This document shows positions 10,296 to 22,179 of a DNA stretch of 64,000 bases, in pieces. The first letter of the stretch is position 1. Every line of letters starts with the position of its first letter. The notes under the pieces are model-generated. The model was given only the letters and a program-made list of their open reading frames with translations. It did no database searches and was not told the origin of the DNA. The translations under genes and the position numbers were made by a program. This DNA comes from Taxillus chinensis (Eukaryota; Streptophyta; Magnoliopsida; Santalales; Loranthaceae), in the NCBI GenBank assembly GCA_023512835.1, contig CM042085.1, positions 8,664,062 to 8,728,061 of the forward strand, given 5' to 3'.

Positions 10296-13218
10296 AGTAC
10301 AAGCATATACATAACATATAATCCTCTTAAAAACTTTAGGATAAATTTGGGAGACTTGATACCTATTTTGTTTACCCTTCCAATCAGGAACTAGCACGAG
10401 TTGGACAACTTAAGGTGTAATGGATCTCACTTGTCTGATGTCTATATTTTCCTTTTTATTTATTATACCTTCTTTGTTTGAGATTGAAACCTATAATGTA
10501 CGTGATTGTGAAATGGGATTTTTTTTCACGAAATTTGAATGTAATTTGCTTTCCTTGTGAATAATTATATAATTAATTGAATGTATGTGGGCTTGTGGGA
10601 TGAGCTCAGATGTGCACCTTGCTGTGCATAATCTTACATATATGATTTTGGACATTACTCATACTATAATCCTGTTTAGTATTCCATACCAAATCTTTGA
10701 CCCTCTGAATGGGAGCATAGATAATTACAAACCGGTGACAGGGAAATCACGGCATGACACCTTTTTCTTATTTAATCAAAGACAAGCTATTAACAGTGTC
10801 TCTATAATTTGGTGTGGCTTTGACCAAAGGTGAAGTAGTTATATTAATTTTCGTTAGAGATGGATTTGGGTCTGGCCTCGTTAATGAATCCTCGTTAAAA
10901 AGTAGTTGGTGGGATTGGACAGTAAATATATATATAGAACGCACACGTACTGCGCGTATATATTGGTTAGATTGTGATTCGTGGATAGTGGTACGGGAGG
11001 TGATTGAGAGCGAACGCTGATGGGATCGTATATTAATTGTTCATCTCATCTCGAAGGAGGAAAAGACAGGTATGAGACAGACACCCAAGATTCCAAACTT
11101 GTCAGTCACAGTGTATGTGAGCATCTATTTTTAACCGTCGCTGGCCTGCAGACTGAGCTTCTATTCTCTAACCAAGTTTGTATCCGTTTTACTGCGAGCT
11201 CTCTTTCAAAGTCAAAAACAAATTAAAACAATCATAATGGAATATGAAACACCAAATATATATATATAATATAAACATATGTACTGTAACATGTTTTCTT
11301 ATTATATGGTTTTCATGGTTCGACTTCTATATCATTCATATCATAGCAGAGCAGATTTATGTGTTTGTCTAGAGAGAGATATTCCATTTTATCTTTGCAC
11401 ACATTGAAATATTAATTTGCCCTCTGTTTCAGGGTTTTATATAAATAAATATACCAAATTTTGGAATGAAATTTACGGTGAGCATGTGATCTGTCATGAT
11501 GTGAGCATGAGGAGTTGGATTGGGTGGTGGCTCAATTAAATTAACAATATATATATGAAGGTATATTATGATTAGATTAGCAGTGAGTGTAGGCTGAACC
11601 TGACCATTGCTTTGGTGAAAGGCTATGTTATAGCTTTCATGAAGGCGAAGACGCCCTCTCCATGTAGGAAGGGCGGCGCAGCGCTGATTCATGTCGGCAG
11701 GTGGCCGGCGGTGGATTCCCCGCTGTAAGTCATAATTCATGTGAAATGAACACGTACAAGTGCAGAAGAATCAGGATAAATTAATTTTGATTTGTCTTAT
11801 GTATGTAGTGTGTTTATGCAAATGCTACCTCTTTTGTTAAAGTTCGATACGATGCCATCCTAGTTTTTGTTTTTTGTTCCATCTCTTTTCTTTTCTTTGT
11901 TTTTGTTTTTGTTTTTTGTTTTTGTTTTTTTTGTTTTGGTCTGTTTTTAAAGGTATATCCTGTTATTTTGTTGTCCACCTCCTGTTATCTCGGAAACATG
12001 GACGACGAAACGATGATGAAAGTTTGGGTCACTCAACTTTGATAGACTTAGATATGAACAAACTTGGAACCCATTAAACTAAAAATAAACTTTCTTCCAA
12101 AGTAGTAGTAATAATAAGCCAATAAAAATGTCAGTGTGGTTCATTTTCTTCCCAAAAATTTGTTCGATTTCTATATCATTGATATAATAGCAGTGTGGCC
12201 AATAAAATTTGTTCTTGTGTGAATTTTTGCTAAACCGATATATTAAGATCAGAGTAAAACTCAATACCACTATTTCTAAACTCTGTTAATATAATTCACT
12301 ATTACTTTTTTGATAATATGTTTATAAATTTTAAGAGAGAGAGAAAAACTATAATTTCAACTTCTAAGTAAATTGTCTAAAATTATTATTCTTAAAGCAA
12401 GGTCCTGACAATACCTTGGAGTGAGGAGCATTTAGGAAATATTTATTTTGCTTGTTTTTTTATTTTCGTTTGTTTTTGAGTTATTTTTAATCACAGAAAA
12501 TTTAAAATAATAAAATACTGTTTTAATGCATTGGGACATAAAAGTTAAAATAATTTTTATTATCTTTTTTTTTTATTTTTTTATTCAAAAACAGTTATCA
12601 TATTTAAAAAATAAAAACAAAAAACATACAAAATAAACATACTCTTATATTTTTATAACCATTTTTTTGGAAACGTTTTCTTTTTAATTTGAAAGAGAGG
12701 TTAGCATTTGATTATTAGTTAAAGGTACTTTTTCAAAAATGACTTAATTTATTTCAATTATGCTTCAATGACATATTATAATTAATCCAACACTCAAAAT
12801 CCAGTGTGTTATATGTAAATAGAAAACACTATGAAAAGGGATGAACACATAAATATTCAATATAAATTAAGTTCATATGTGGACAGAGCTTACTAAAAAT
12901 ATTTGCATGTAACTTTGTATCTGTTTTTAAACAACCGAAGGAAATCACTCGATTCATTAATCAAACCACAATCAAGCTTGTTGTGCATAAAAACCTAGTT
13001 TGGATATCCTTTTTGTCCGGCCCATGTATAAAATTCAAAAATAAATTGCTAGCACTTGTTACTACCAAGGTTTGCTTCCCAATGCATGTCCTTGCACCAA
13101 CCAAGTCGCTTGAAGGGGCACTATTAAAGCTTATCTTGCACTTATGAATGAGTCAGATACCAAAAAGCAAAAAGTTCTCTTAGAAAAAGAGAAAGAAACT
13201 TGATTGATTTATCAAGTG
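10296..13218. other. Intergenic spacer
   Basis: No supported gene. The richer patches at 10585-11226 (plus) and 11429-11740 (minus) hold ORFs of 68-103 codons without domain similarity. A TTTTTG-type polypyrimidine run occupies about 11866-11938. Confidence 0.5.
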
Positions 13219-13219
13219 G

Positions 13220-13620
13220 GATGCATATAAAGTTTGTAACATAATACATAATGTGTTAAATCAAATTTGTGTAAAATATTATTTTGTCAACCAATAGAAG
13301 CTTGATATTTTACATATCAATGCATCTCAAGTAGGAATTTAAATATTACAAGTTAGTTGCTCGATAAGTGGTATTTGAAATATTGAGTGGTTGATATCTT
13401 ACATATTACACATTGTGGAGAATGCATATCAAGCAAAAGTTTAAACATTGCAAGTTAATGGCTTAATAAATAGAGTGATCGAGATGTTGAGTGCTCGACA
13501 ACATGACATATCGAGCAATAAGAGGAATGCAAATCGAGTAAGAGTTCAGATAAAATAAGTTAGTTATTTGATATGTTATATTGTTGAGCACTCAACATTT
13601 TGAACAGGAGGATGGATCTT
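13220..13620. repeat. Degenerate tandem repeat, about 103-bp unit, about four copies
   Basis: Units start with ATGCATCTCAAGTAGGAATT at 13320, ATGCATATCAAGCAAAAGTT at 13422 and ATGCAAATCGAGTAAGAGTT at 13527. A fainter unit starts near 13219. Each unit carries ..AAGTTAGTTGCTCGATAA.. and ..GAGTG.TTGA.. blocks. It is noncoding. Confidence 0.7.
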
Positions 13621-15737
13621 GAGTAGTATAATATCGAGCCTAGTTATGTCTTTTGGATTGAATTGGCTATTTTACTTTAGGGTATTTCTGTCAAATAAAT
13701 ATTTAAGAAAAAATTATAATTTTTTGGAGTGTTATTACCAAAAAAATACTATATTATTCTTAATAATTAAAATAAATATATATTTATCAACAATATCCAA
13801 ACCGTTCACGGCTCACTAAGGGCTCAATTCATTTACATTTCTACTGTTCTGGTTGAAATTTGCTAGTGATTCTCTAGTCTCGGTCGTCCAAATAATATCT
13901 CAGGGCTAAAAATCTTATACTTTTTTTATTTTATTTATTGAATATAAACTCATTGGCAGCTAGTAGCCTCCAACACTACCATCCTCCCTCATAATTATTG
14001 CTTTGTGTCGCAACCATGACCATAACACTGTACCCACCACCGCTCGGCCTCCGTAAGCGGGATCAGTTGTCGCGGGCAATCCCCTTTCTTAAAATACTAT
14101 CATACCAAATTGTATGGGATTGTTTTTGTTTTTGTTTTTGTTTTCTAGATTGAAGTGTGACTGAGTAACGAGTCAGTCTATTTAGGCTTGCAAATTTAAC
14201 AAACAGGGATGAACTGATCCTGCAAATTAATTTATATTTATTTAAAAATAATAAATTAATTTTTATTAAATATTTTAAAATTAATAAGTTTATGATTTAT
14301 GTATTAATATATTAGGTAGAATGAGTAATATATTTAAAAAAACTAAAATATTAATAATAATAAACACTGGTCAGTAGATCGGTCTACGTCTGCATGGATT
14401 TGATCCGCGCTAATCAGACCTAAATGAATCAGTCCGTTTAGGCCTGTGATTCAAATGGATCAGATTTTTCATGATCCAGTCCGGTCCAGTCCGCACGGTC
14501 CATGAACTAATTCGCGGACCACTAGTCCATTTTACACCCTTAAGTGAGTCGTGCTACGGAATAGTGTGCTGTCACCTTTGACATTTTTTCCTTTCTATTT
14601 TTCCCTTCCTACCAATTGTTCATTTTCCACGCTTTCTATGGAAGTCCACAAAAGTAGGTTGTGATCTACGCCTTGAAGCGGAATTAACTTATCATTATTT
14701 TTCGTTTCCACTTAGAGAAAAGATTAAGTTTTAAAATTATATTTCATCTCATATGTAGGCAGATTGAATTATTCTGTGTAAATGATAAATGAGATTCTAT
14801 CCGTTTTATACCCCATTATCGCTCTTTATTAGATCTGCCCGTATAAACAGTTTTAATGCAAATTAAATTTCTATATCATTTTATACTAAAAAATTATTAA
14901 AATTTATTTTAATTTCATGATAATAAATACAATTTCAAAACATCAAAATTAATAAATAATTAAATAATAATATTTAAAATATTATAAATTATAAATATAA
15001 ACTATTAAAATTAAGAGAGACAGAAGCAAGCATGATATCTAACTACCTATTACTACTCTCCATCCCCACCTAGACAGGGAATCAAGTTTTAAAATCATAC
15101 TTGATTCTAAGTAGGGTAACTTGTCCCGTATAACATAAGCAAGACGAAAAATGAACGGGATAATAGATGCGGGTATCCGTTGTTCATCCCTACTAAAAAT
15201 TAATTCAAAATTTTAAGAAAACATTGCAAATTTAATGTCTAGGAGATAACTTGAAAAAATATATGCTATATGCGGGTAATTAATGTTGATTAAGGTAACA
15301 TAGGAATGGAGCTTGTATGCAGTACACTATAAACTAAAATTACTATGTACTTTTTTAACAATATATAAATCATGTCAAAATTAAAAAATTTATTATATTT
15401 TCATGTACTACATAACCATTGACTATTACAGAAATTTTGATCCGAACTCCTTTTATTAGACTTCATTTCCCTTATAATTAATAAACTTTTGAATCTAATA
15501 TATATGTCCTACTTAGTAATTACAAAATATAACATAGCATATATAATACTATCCCACCATGAACTAGCTAATTTATTATTGTATTGGAACCCAAGAATGT
15601 TAGTTCCGGTCTCTATTATGTTCTCTTTTTTTCATGTGATTTTAGAGTAGTATATGTCACATTAACTATTACCTTCAAATTATAATAATCCAAAATAAAT
15701 CAAAAGATTCATAACAGATGTCAATCTAATTCTGTAA
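13621..15737. other. Intergenic spacer with a transposon-end-like patch
   Basis: Mostly AT-rich. The segment at about 14370-14545 carries repeated ATCGGTC, GATCAGA and CAGTCCGGTCCAGTCCG motifs and ends with TTTTACACCCTTAA, a composition seen at ends of plant DNA transposons. No gene is supported. Confidence 0.45.
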
Positions 15738-16005
15738 GAGTATTGACATTAAACTCACCAAATATATTTTTAAATTATACATACATAATTAAATATTAAT
15801 CTCATATAACAATAAAGTACATATTTTAACTAAAAATTTAATAAATTATGACTTTTATTTCATTAGTCCCTTAAATTTAAAAAATTAATAGAATAAAAGT
15901 TTTTAATTAAAATATATATTTCAATGACACTTATAATTATGTGATTAATATTTAATTATATATGTATAATTTAAAAATATATTTTGTGAGTCCAATATAC
16001 TTGCA
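15738..16005. mobile_element. Harbinger/Tourist-like MITE, copy B
   Basis: The left end, preceded by TAA, reads GAGTATTGACATTAAACTC. The right end on the other strand reads GTATATTGGACTCAC. Both then run into the shared block AATATATTTTTAAATTATAC, so the element is a long imperfect inverted repeat. The left end and interior (ending in TATTTCAATG) match the larger MITE at 34896-35414. It is noncoding. The right boundary is uncertain by about 10 bp. Confidence 0.65.
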
Positions 16006-17151
16006 AATGTTAGAAGGGCTTGACTTCGGATGTCTGGGGGTTGTAAGGGGTTGGACTTCCATGATGACCGCGAGCTACTATGGCCTTCATAGTAGGGTAC
16101 TAGGGTTCTCATTTTTAACATAAAACAGAAATTTATATATATATATCAAATACAGATAGAAAAACATGTAAATAAATTTTAATAACTTGTTTGTTTGTTT
16201 CATTCTCATTGAAAAAGGAAAGAAAAATAAAATGTATACATTTTCAGAGTTGTCTTATCTTAATATCCTATAACTACTTCGATAATTACTACCTATTCGT
16301 GCTCTCATCAAATGCTATAGTGTACTTTCATATTTTTTCCTAATTTGTTATTTAAGATCTGTTTGATACTTTTATTTCTGTATTTTTATGAATTATATTT
16401 TAATTCATGATAAATTATAATTTAAAAAATAATTTCTATTTGATAAAAAATAACATATTCTTAAAAAAATGAGTTATCTTTTAAAACTGAATTAATTTTT
16501 TTAAATAATATTTAATAAATTTAAATAAAAAAATAAAAAAAGTAAAAAAATTATTTTAAACTCTTCATTTTAAAAAAATATTTATATCTACATCGAGCCA
16601 CAAAAACGATCCTAACCTTTACACATACCAAACACGCCGTTGAGCAATCCCTTTCAATCATTTTGTTTGTTAAATATATATTTCAAATTATTCTTTTCAA
16701 TGCTATTCAAAAACCTTTTGTCATATATGAAAATAATAACTGGCTTAAATCAATGAAATAATAATAATAAATACGCAAAATTTTAACTTAAAGTGGCATT
16801 CACGGGCATACGTATACTTTGATGGTACATTTTTTTTATTGAACCTAAAGCATCAATGACATCATGATGTATCGCTTCAGCCTTCAGTCCATCATTTCAC
16901 GTTTTAGTTTTGTACTGTTTGAGTAATCCATTGAAGAAGCCGTGCAAAGTTTGCAGATTCACCTACACCTCTATCACTGTCCTCCCACAAAGACCGAAAT
17001 CGTCAACAAAGCTATGTCTTGCTAATATAAATCCATGGCAGTAAAAAAACCATGCAAATTAACTATGATCACAAAAACGGGGCAGATACTCAGATAATGA
17101 ACATCAAGGAGGAGAGCCTTTATAAGTAGATGATGTCAGTCAGCTACACAA
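16006..17151. other. Spacer and 3' flank of the RPP30 gene
   Basis: AT-rich with no supported gene. The part from about 16900 to 17151 is the probable 3' UTR and flank of the minus-strand RPP30 gene. Confidence 0.5.
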
Positions 17152-20100
17152 TCATATTGTTTTCAAGGTTCGAGCTTTCTTCCTAGGAGGTATAGAATTC
17201 AACAAACGCTTGAAAGGAAATAAAATAGGATGAGGAGTTGCCCTTCGTTTAAATTTACCTTTCCCTGCACGCGATTGAACAAAGAACATGTCAATAGCAT
17301 TTTCAAAACAAACCCGAGAAATAATTGATGAAATCAAAATGCTTGGAAAAAATTTAATAAGACAACCCCATAGGTGGAGGGCGGGAGCTTGAAATTTTCA
17401 GTTTGACATGCTTCAAACTTTCAGAAGAAACAGCTGTTTCAAATGTAAAGCCTGATTCAATAAAATATTTATACTGTTTGCTAAATTGGCACAGAAGAGT
17501 ACATTTGCAACAATGTTTTTTTTTTTCCTTTTTGACATTAAATCTTTTTAGGGAGAGGAATAATTTGCCACAAGCTATTCAGACTACATTCTAAGCAAGA
17601 TTAGAGAAAATTTGGAAGGCAGAACAAAATTCACGATGAGAACTTCACAGCTCAAGGAAGAAATTTTCCAAACACGAGAATACAGTCTATGCTTCTAATC
17701 AGGGAAATAGTAACAGCTGAGCTACAGATGCAGAGAAAATAAAAATCAGAAACCAAAATCAGGTGCTTATAAACTCTACACAACATAAATCTTGGACAGT
17801 TTACAAGGTACCTGATGAATATTGATCAAGGGTTGGAGTTGGTGTCAGACTATTGGTTGCAGAATTAAACACCACATGTTTTGACTCTCCACGGGCATTT
17901 GCCACCCCCTTTGTTGACTCTTGACTCACATTTGAAGCCTGATTTGCTGACTCGTGATTTGCATTTGGCACCTTCGTTGATACTTGAATCGCATTTGGAA
18001 CCTCCTGGATCAGCTCTTGATTCACTCGTGGAACCTCCTGTGTTATCTCTTCATTTGTGTGTAGTACCTCCTGGGAAGTCTCTTGACTCACATTTGGCAA
18101 CTCCTGCATCGACTCTTGTTTTGAAACTAAAGAATCTTTACTGCTTTTCATCTCATTATGGAACCCCACGTATAATGCTCCATCAGTTGGTAAAACTTGA
18201 TCATGCCCGGTATTCATAGATTGACCCCTTCCCAAATGATTATGAAGCAATGGCATTTTCATAACGGGGACTATATGTGAAACTGGTTGTTCAACATTTT
18301 CGCCATCAGTTAAAACTACTTCACCATCAACCTCCATGTCATTAGGCATTGTAGGAGTTTCTACCATATCTTCTTGAATCACAGAATTGGAGTTGCACTG
18401 CAAATCATTCAGTTCTTCGCCAATTGGACCAACATGAACATTGAACCCATCATAAATTTTCAAGCCTTCTGCTTTGGCAGCAGGACTAGTTCTGAGCTCC
18501 TCAGAACTGGATATATCTTTTGGATAATTGGTTGGTGGAAAGGATTTGTTATAGGTTTCACAGCCAACAGTGAAAACATTTGGCGAAGTATGAGGCAATG
18601 AAGTCAGGTCTTTATCGGATTGCCAATCAAGGAGATCCGGTTTCTCTGAAACCCTATGAGTTTCTACCAACAAATCCTCGGAAACGTTACCAGTCTCCAG
18701 GGGTTGTGATGTAACCAAAGTTCCAGATGTCAAATCATCAACATGGAAATGATGGCTTCGGTCAGAAATTGAAGTAAAATCAATGGCTTTAAAATTTTGA
18801 GAAACTTTACTGGTAGCAGAGAAAATCTTAGCCATGTCATCTAGTTGCAAATCACCTTCACCACTAGAGATAGGATCCCAATCAAGCAATTCACCAAAAA
18901 AAGATTCCTTTGAGTTAGATTGTTCACGAGATGGTATTACTTCAATTCTGATGGCCTCTTTGTAGTAGTGTTTTTTCCTCAAGGCATTCGCTATAAGGGA
19001 TCTGAGAAACAATGAAGTTGTGGTTCACAAATTTGAAACACCAGAAAGCAAAATGTAAAACAGGTTAAAACGAGAAGCATACCTACAATTTTTAGAGATT
19101 GCAGCCTTAGCACGTTCCATGGAGAGGCCAAACAAAGAGAGTAAATTGGAAACATCACAAGGCCCCCTAAGCTCACTTACAGAAGGGACGGCACTTGAGA
19201 AAATTAGATTCTTTCCTCGAGTCCATTCCACCAGTAACTGAACAGTAAAACAAAATACTGCTCAGTTGCGGTGCTCAGTTGAAAAATGATACAATTAAGC
19301 AGAATCTATGAAGTAAAAATATGTCTAAAAAGATAATAACAAAGAAATCAGACTATACGTGTAGCAGTCTAACTTTATTCATTTCACGTAAAGGGAACTG
19401 TAGAACAATGATAAAAATAGATCACACAGGAATCCATTTCACGTAAAGGGAACTTTATTCATTTTTAGGTAGAGGATCATATATAGAAAGATAAAACTTA
19501 TTATGGTGAGTTTCGAAAGGAAAAAAACTCAAACATCATGAATAGTAGCTACTATAGAAGGCAATTTTATCTTTCTTTTACTTTCACATAGTGCAAAAGC
19601 TTATGGCCAACCGTGTAGTCTTCATACAATAAACCCTAGCATCAAATACATATCCAAAAGAAGGTCGAATAATTTTAAGCTAACTATCTAAAAAGTTAAA
19701 ATTTAAAATTAAAACTCTTTTCAGGAAAAATATCAATGTGTCTAACAGCAAAGAAAATTACAAAGCACTTCTATTGATGTAGAGAATAATCCTTGTTCCC
19801 TTGAAATAAATTGAGTATCAACGTTCAAAAATATGGGCTCAAGGTAGTGCCTCAGCTGCCTCGGAAGATATTCATACCTGTACAGGTGCCCCAAGGCACC
19901 GCTCTTCCGACATCCACCTTGTTTGGATGAGGTGGGCTGAGGCATCCATTCCACCATCTCATCCAGAATAAAATGAGTATCAACGTCCGAAAATACAGGC
20001 TCAACACAATGCCTCAGCCGCCTCGAAAGATATCCGTACCTATATAGGTTCCCCAAGGCACCACTCTTCCAAAATCCACCTTGTTCGGGTGAGGTGGGCT

Positions 20101-22101
20101 GAGGCATCTATTCTGCCACCTCATCCGGAATATGAGATGAAAAAGCCATATGTGTCCCCAAATAATATAAATTGGTCATTTTGAAACAATAAGGCTAAGT
20201 CACCTCTATCCCAAAAAGATCATCAAGCCTCCTCTCTCTCTCATCAAAGCCTCCTCTCGGCGTCAATCAATCTCCTCCGTCATCGATCATCGAAGTCACC
20301 TCCTCCATCATCAATCATCAAAGTCACCTCCTCGTTGATTGTCAACAAACCTCCTCTCTTCGTCATCGTTGTTGAAGCAACAACATCAATCGTGTCCCTC
20401 CTGCAATGACGTCTTCCATCCTTTCAATTGTAATATATATTTGCTTTTTAAAAAATATTAATGTTTTTTAATGTTTTTCAATTATGTTTAATTTTTAAGA
20501 AAGGTGGATGACGCGGGATGTTTTTTAATTTTCAATATAAACTTTATTTTATTACAAACTCAATTTGAATTTGATGGATAACTATAAAGACTTATTTTTA
20601 GTATGGTTTTATTATTCTAAAACTAATTTTGTATAATTTTCATTATATTTTATTTATTTAAAAAAAATTTTTTTTTTTGTCATTTATTGTTGAAGCGCCG
20701 GCTTCAACCATATGCTTCAACCGTACTAAGACACCCGCTTCACTAAACAGCCTAGTATCCATGCCATACCACCTTCCATACTTTTGAACCTTGATAAGTA
20801 CAAGACCATTCCTCTCGATTTCTCCCCAACACCAGCACTAAAATGTATGTTCCTTTGATCTTTACATACAAAGAAGAATATACACTACACAATAAGTAAA
20901 CTTCGCCATATCTTAAAATTTAAATAATAGTTGACCTTAAGATATCCAAAATGTAAATTAGAAAAGTGGCCACCGATCTTGACTCTTATTCCCATTTGAC
21001 ATTTTCCACGAAATAGTTCGCCCTGATCCAAGATCATTTGGCATCTGTAATTGAAACTCCTGTTCCCATTTGGCATTTGACTCTTATGTCTTAATGACCA
21101 TTTTACAACCAATTGAAGGAAAACTTTACTTTGAACATCTCCAATCACATTATTCAAAAGTACAACAATCTAATGTTAAAATAGACAACTAACATAGCAT
21201 CACAGTTGAAATACCAATTGAAGGAATACTTAGTCATCACAGCAATTGATATAATAATTAATGAACCGACCTTGGCATTCGATATTACTTGCCTCCGAGT
21301 TTGGGCATTGGCCAGAAGACCTGAGTAAGTGATTTCAAAATGCACCCCACGCTGAAAATCAATGACATAATGAACAAGACATTAAGCCCCTAATCCACAT
21401 CACTAATGTTGTGTTATTTACTAAAACATTTCCGGCCTAAAAAAGCTTCAGACAGAGTCAGAGAGCATTCTTAAAATAACTACAAACCACCTCAATCGCA
21501 GCTTTAATCATCGGAAGCTTCAAACGAAATGGCAGCCTCTCTGAGAAATCAATCGAAATTATATCTACCTTGGGCATTGAGAAACAAAAACAACAATAAT
21601 GATAAGTAGGACGACAACCATCAAAAACACGGGAAACCCTAAATGTCAACATTTTCACCGACCTCGGAGGCCAGACAAGCCTGCTCGTACGCATTCTGAT
21701 TCAAAGGCCGTACGGCGACCAAGTCGTAGGTCCTAAGGATGGGGTTGCCGGAGTTGAGAGCGGAGGCCTGAGCGGCGGACTCGACGAAGACGGTCAAGCG
21801 GCGGTACTGGCGGAAGGGGGGACGCGGCGGGGACACCGAGGAGGTCACGGTGTAGCTTGACGGCGGCGACAAGGGAGCAAGGTGAGGGAGAGCTGTTGAG
21901 TATGGTGGGGATAGAGAAGGGAAGGATGGAGCATCGATCGGCGTCGGACATAACTCCCCTTATGGAGCAATTGTAGGCGACCCCGGCGTAGCCTAGCTCC
22001 ATGGCCTTAACGCAGAGCTTCAGGCGAGCGTCCCTGACGGAGGCGGTGGATTTTCCGGCGAAGCCTTCCAGGTAGGGGATGTTCAGGTCGAAGAATCCCA
22101 T
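17152..22101 (-). CDS. RPP30: RNase P/MRP protein subunit RPP30 (PHP-like fold), with an apparent frameshift in exon 1
   Basis: Six exons on minus: 22101-21663, 21568-21491, 21351-21271, 19237-19083, 19001-17812 and 17264-17152. The start MGFFDLNIPY is the usual RPP30 start. Core motifs follow in order: GVAYNCSIRGVMSDADRC, SGNPILRTYDLVAVRPLNQ, VDIISIDFSERLPFRL, ANAQTRRQVISNAK, WTRGKNLIFSSAVPSV and RAKAAISKNCR. The long plant-specific C-terminal tail begins FFGELLDWDPISSGEGD. It includes an 11-residue repeat and ends in a basic, nuclear-signal-like exon (GKGKFKRR, PRKKARTLK). RPP30 is a TIM-barrel protein subunit of RNase P/MRP, acting on tRNA and rRNA precursors in the nucleus. Exon 1 needs one base fewer at the G6 run 21816-21821; as written, translation stops at codon 123. 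With that correction the product is about 684 residues. The last splice (AG at 17812 to 17264) gives SSGKGK; reading through instead would stop after SSGTL. Confidence 0.88.
17873..18121 (-). repeat. Coding tandem repeat, 11 residues (33 bp), about 7-8 copies
   Basis: Exon 5 of the RPP30 gene encodes successive units such as KQESMQELPNV, SQETSQEVLHT, NEEITQEVPRV, NQELIQEVPNA and later decayed versions ending RGESKHVVFNS. The consensus is roughly (S/N)QE-x-x-QEVPN-x. It is Gln/Glu-rich and probably disordered. Divergence rises toward the C-terminus. Confidence 0.8.
19813..20136. repeat. Two tandem copies of a 162-bp repeat in RPP30 intron 3
   Basis: GAGTATCAACG begins each unit at 19813 and 19975. 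Both contain TGCCTCAGC.GCCTCG.AAGATA, CCCCAAGGCACC.CTCTTCC and GAGGTGGGCTGAGGCAT. TGCCTCAGC at one end and GCTGAGGCA at the other make each unit an imperfect foldback. The two-unit open frame on minus (19742-20107) follows from the duplication and is not a gene. A CCTCCTC/ATCATC-rich minisatellite follows at 20217-20400. The whole block (19800-20790) looks like an insertion in the 2033-bp intron 19238-21270. Confidence 0.75.
21816..21821 (-). other. G6 homopolymer at the RPP30 frameshift
   Basis: On the coding strand this is C6 between GCGTC-type codons and TTCCGCCAGTAC. With five C the frame runs GVPAASP into FRQYRRLTVFVE, the conserved RPP30 order. With six, it enters LPPVPPLDRLRR and stops. 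Exon 1 measures 439 nt, one more than a whole number of codons given the phase-0 donor after GAG. Confidence 0.8.
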
Positions 22102-22179
22102 TGCACTTCGCAAGCAGCCAGAGCGAGCAGGTGGGCCTGGTGGGGCGTTGGAAACTGGGGTTGCAATTTGTAACTGCAA

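Noticed and set aside
17801..17811. Reading through to a stop at 17801 as the natural end of RPP30
   Set aside because: Possible, but a CAG|GTACCT donor at 17811 and a phase-matched basic last exon at 17264-17152 fit the usual basic plant RPP30 C-terminus better.
19742..20107. 121-codon minus frame with an internal repeat
   Set aside because: Created by the 162-bp tandem duplication in RPP30 intron 3; no family match.
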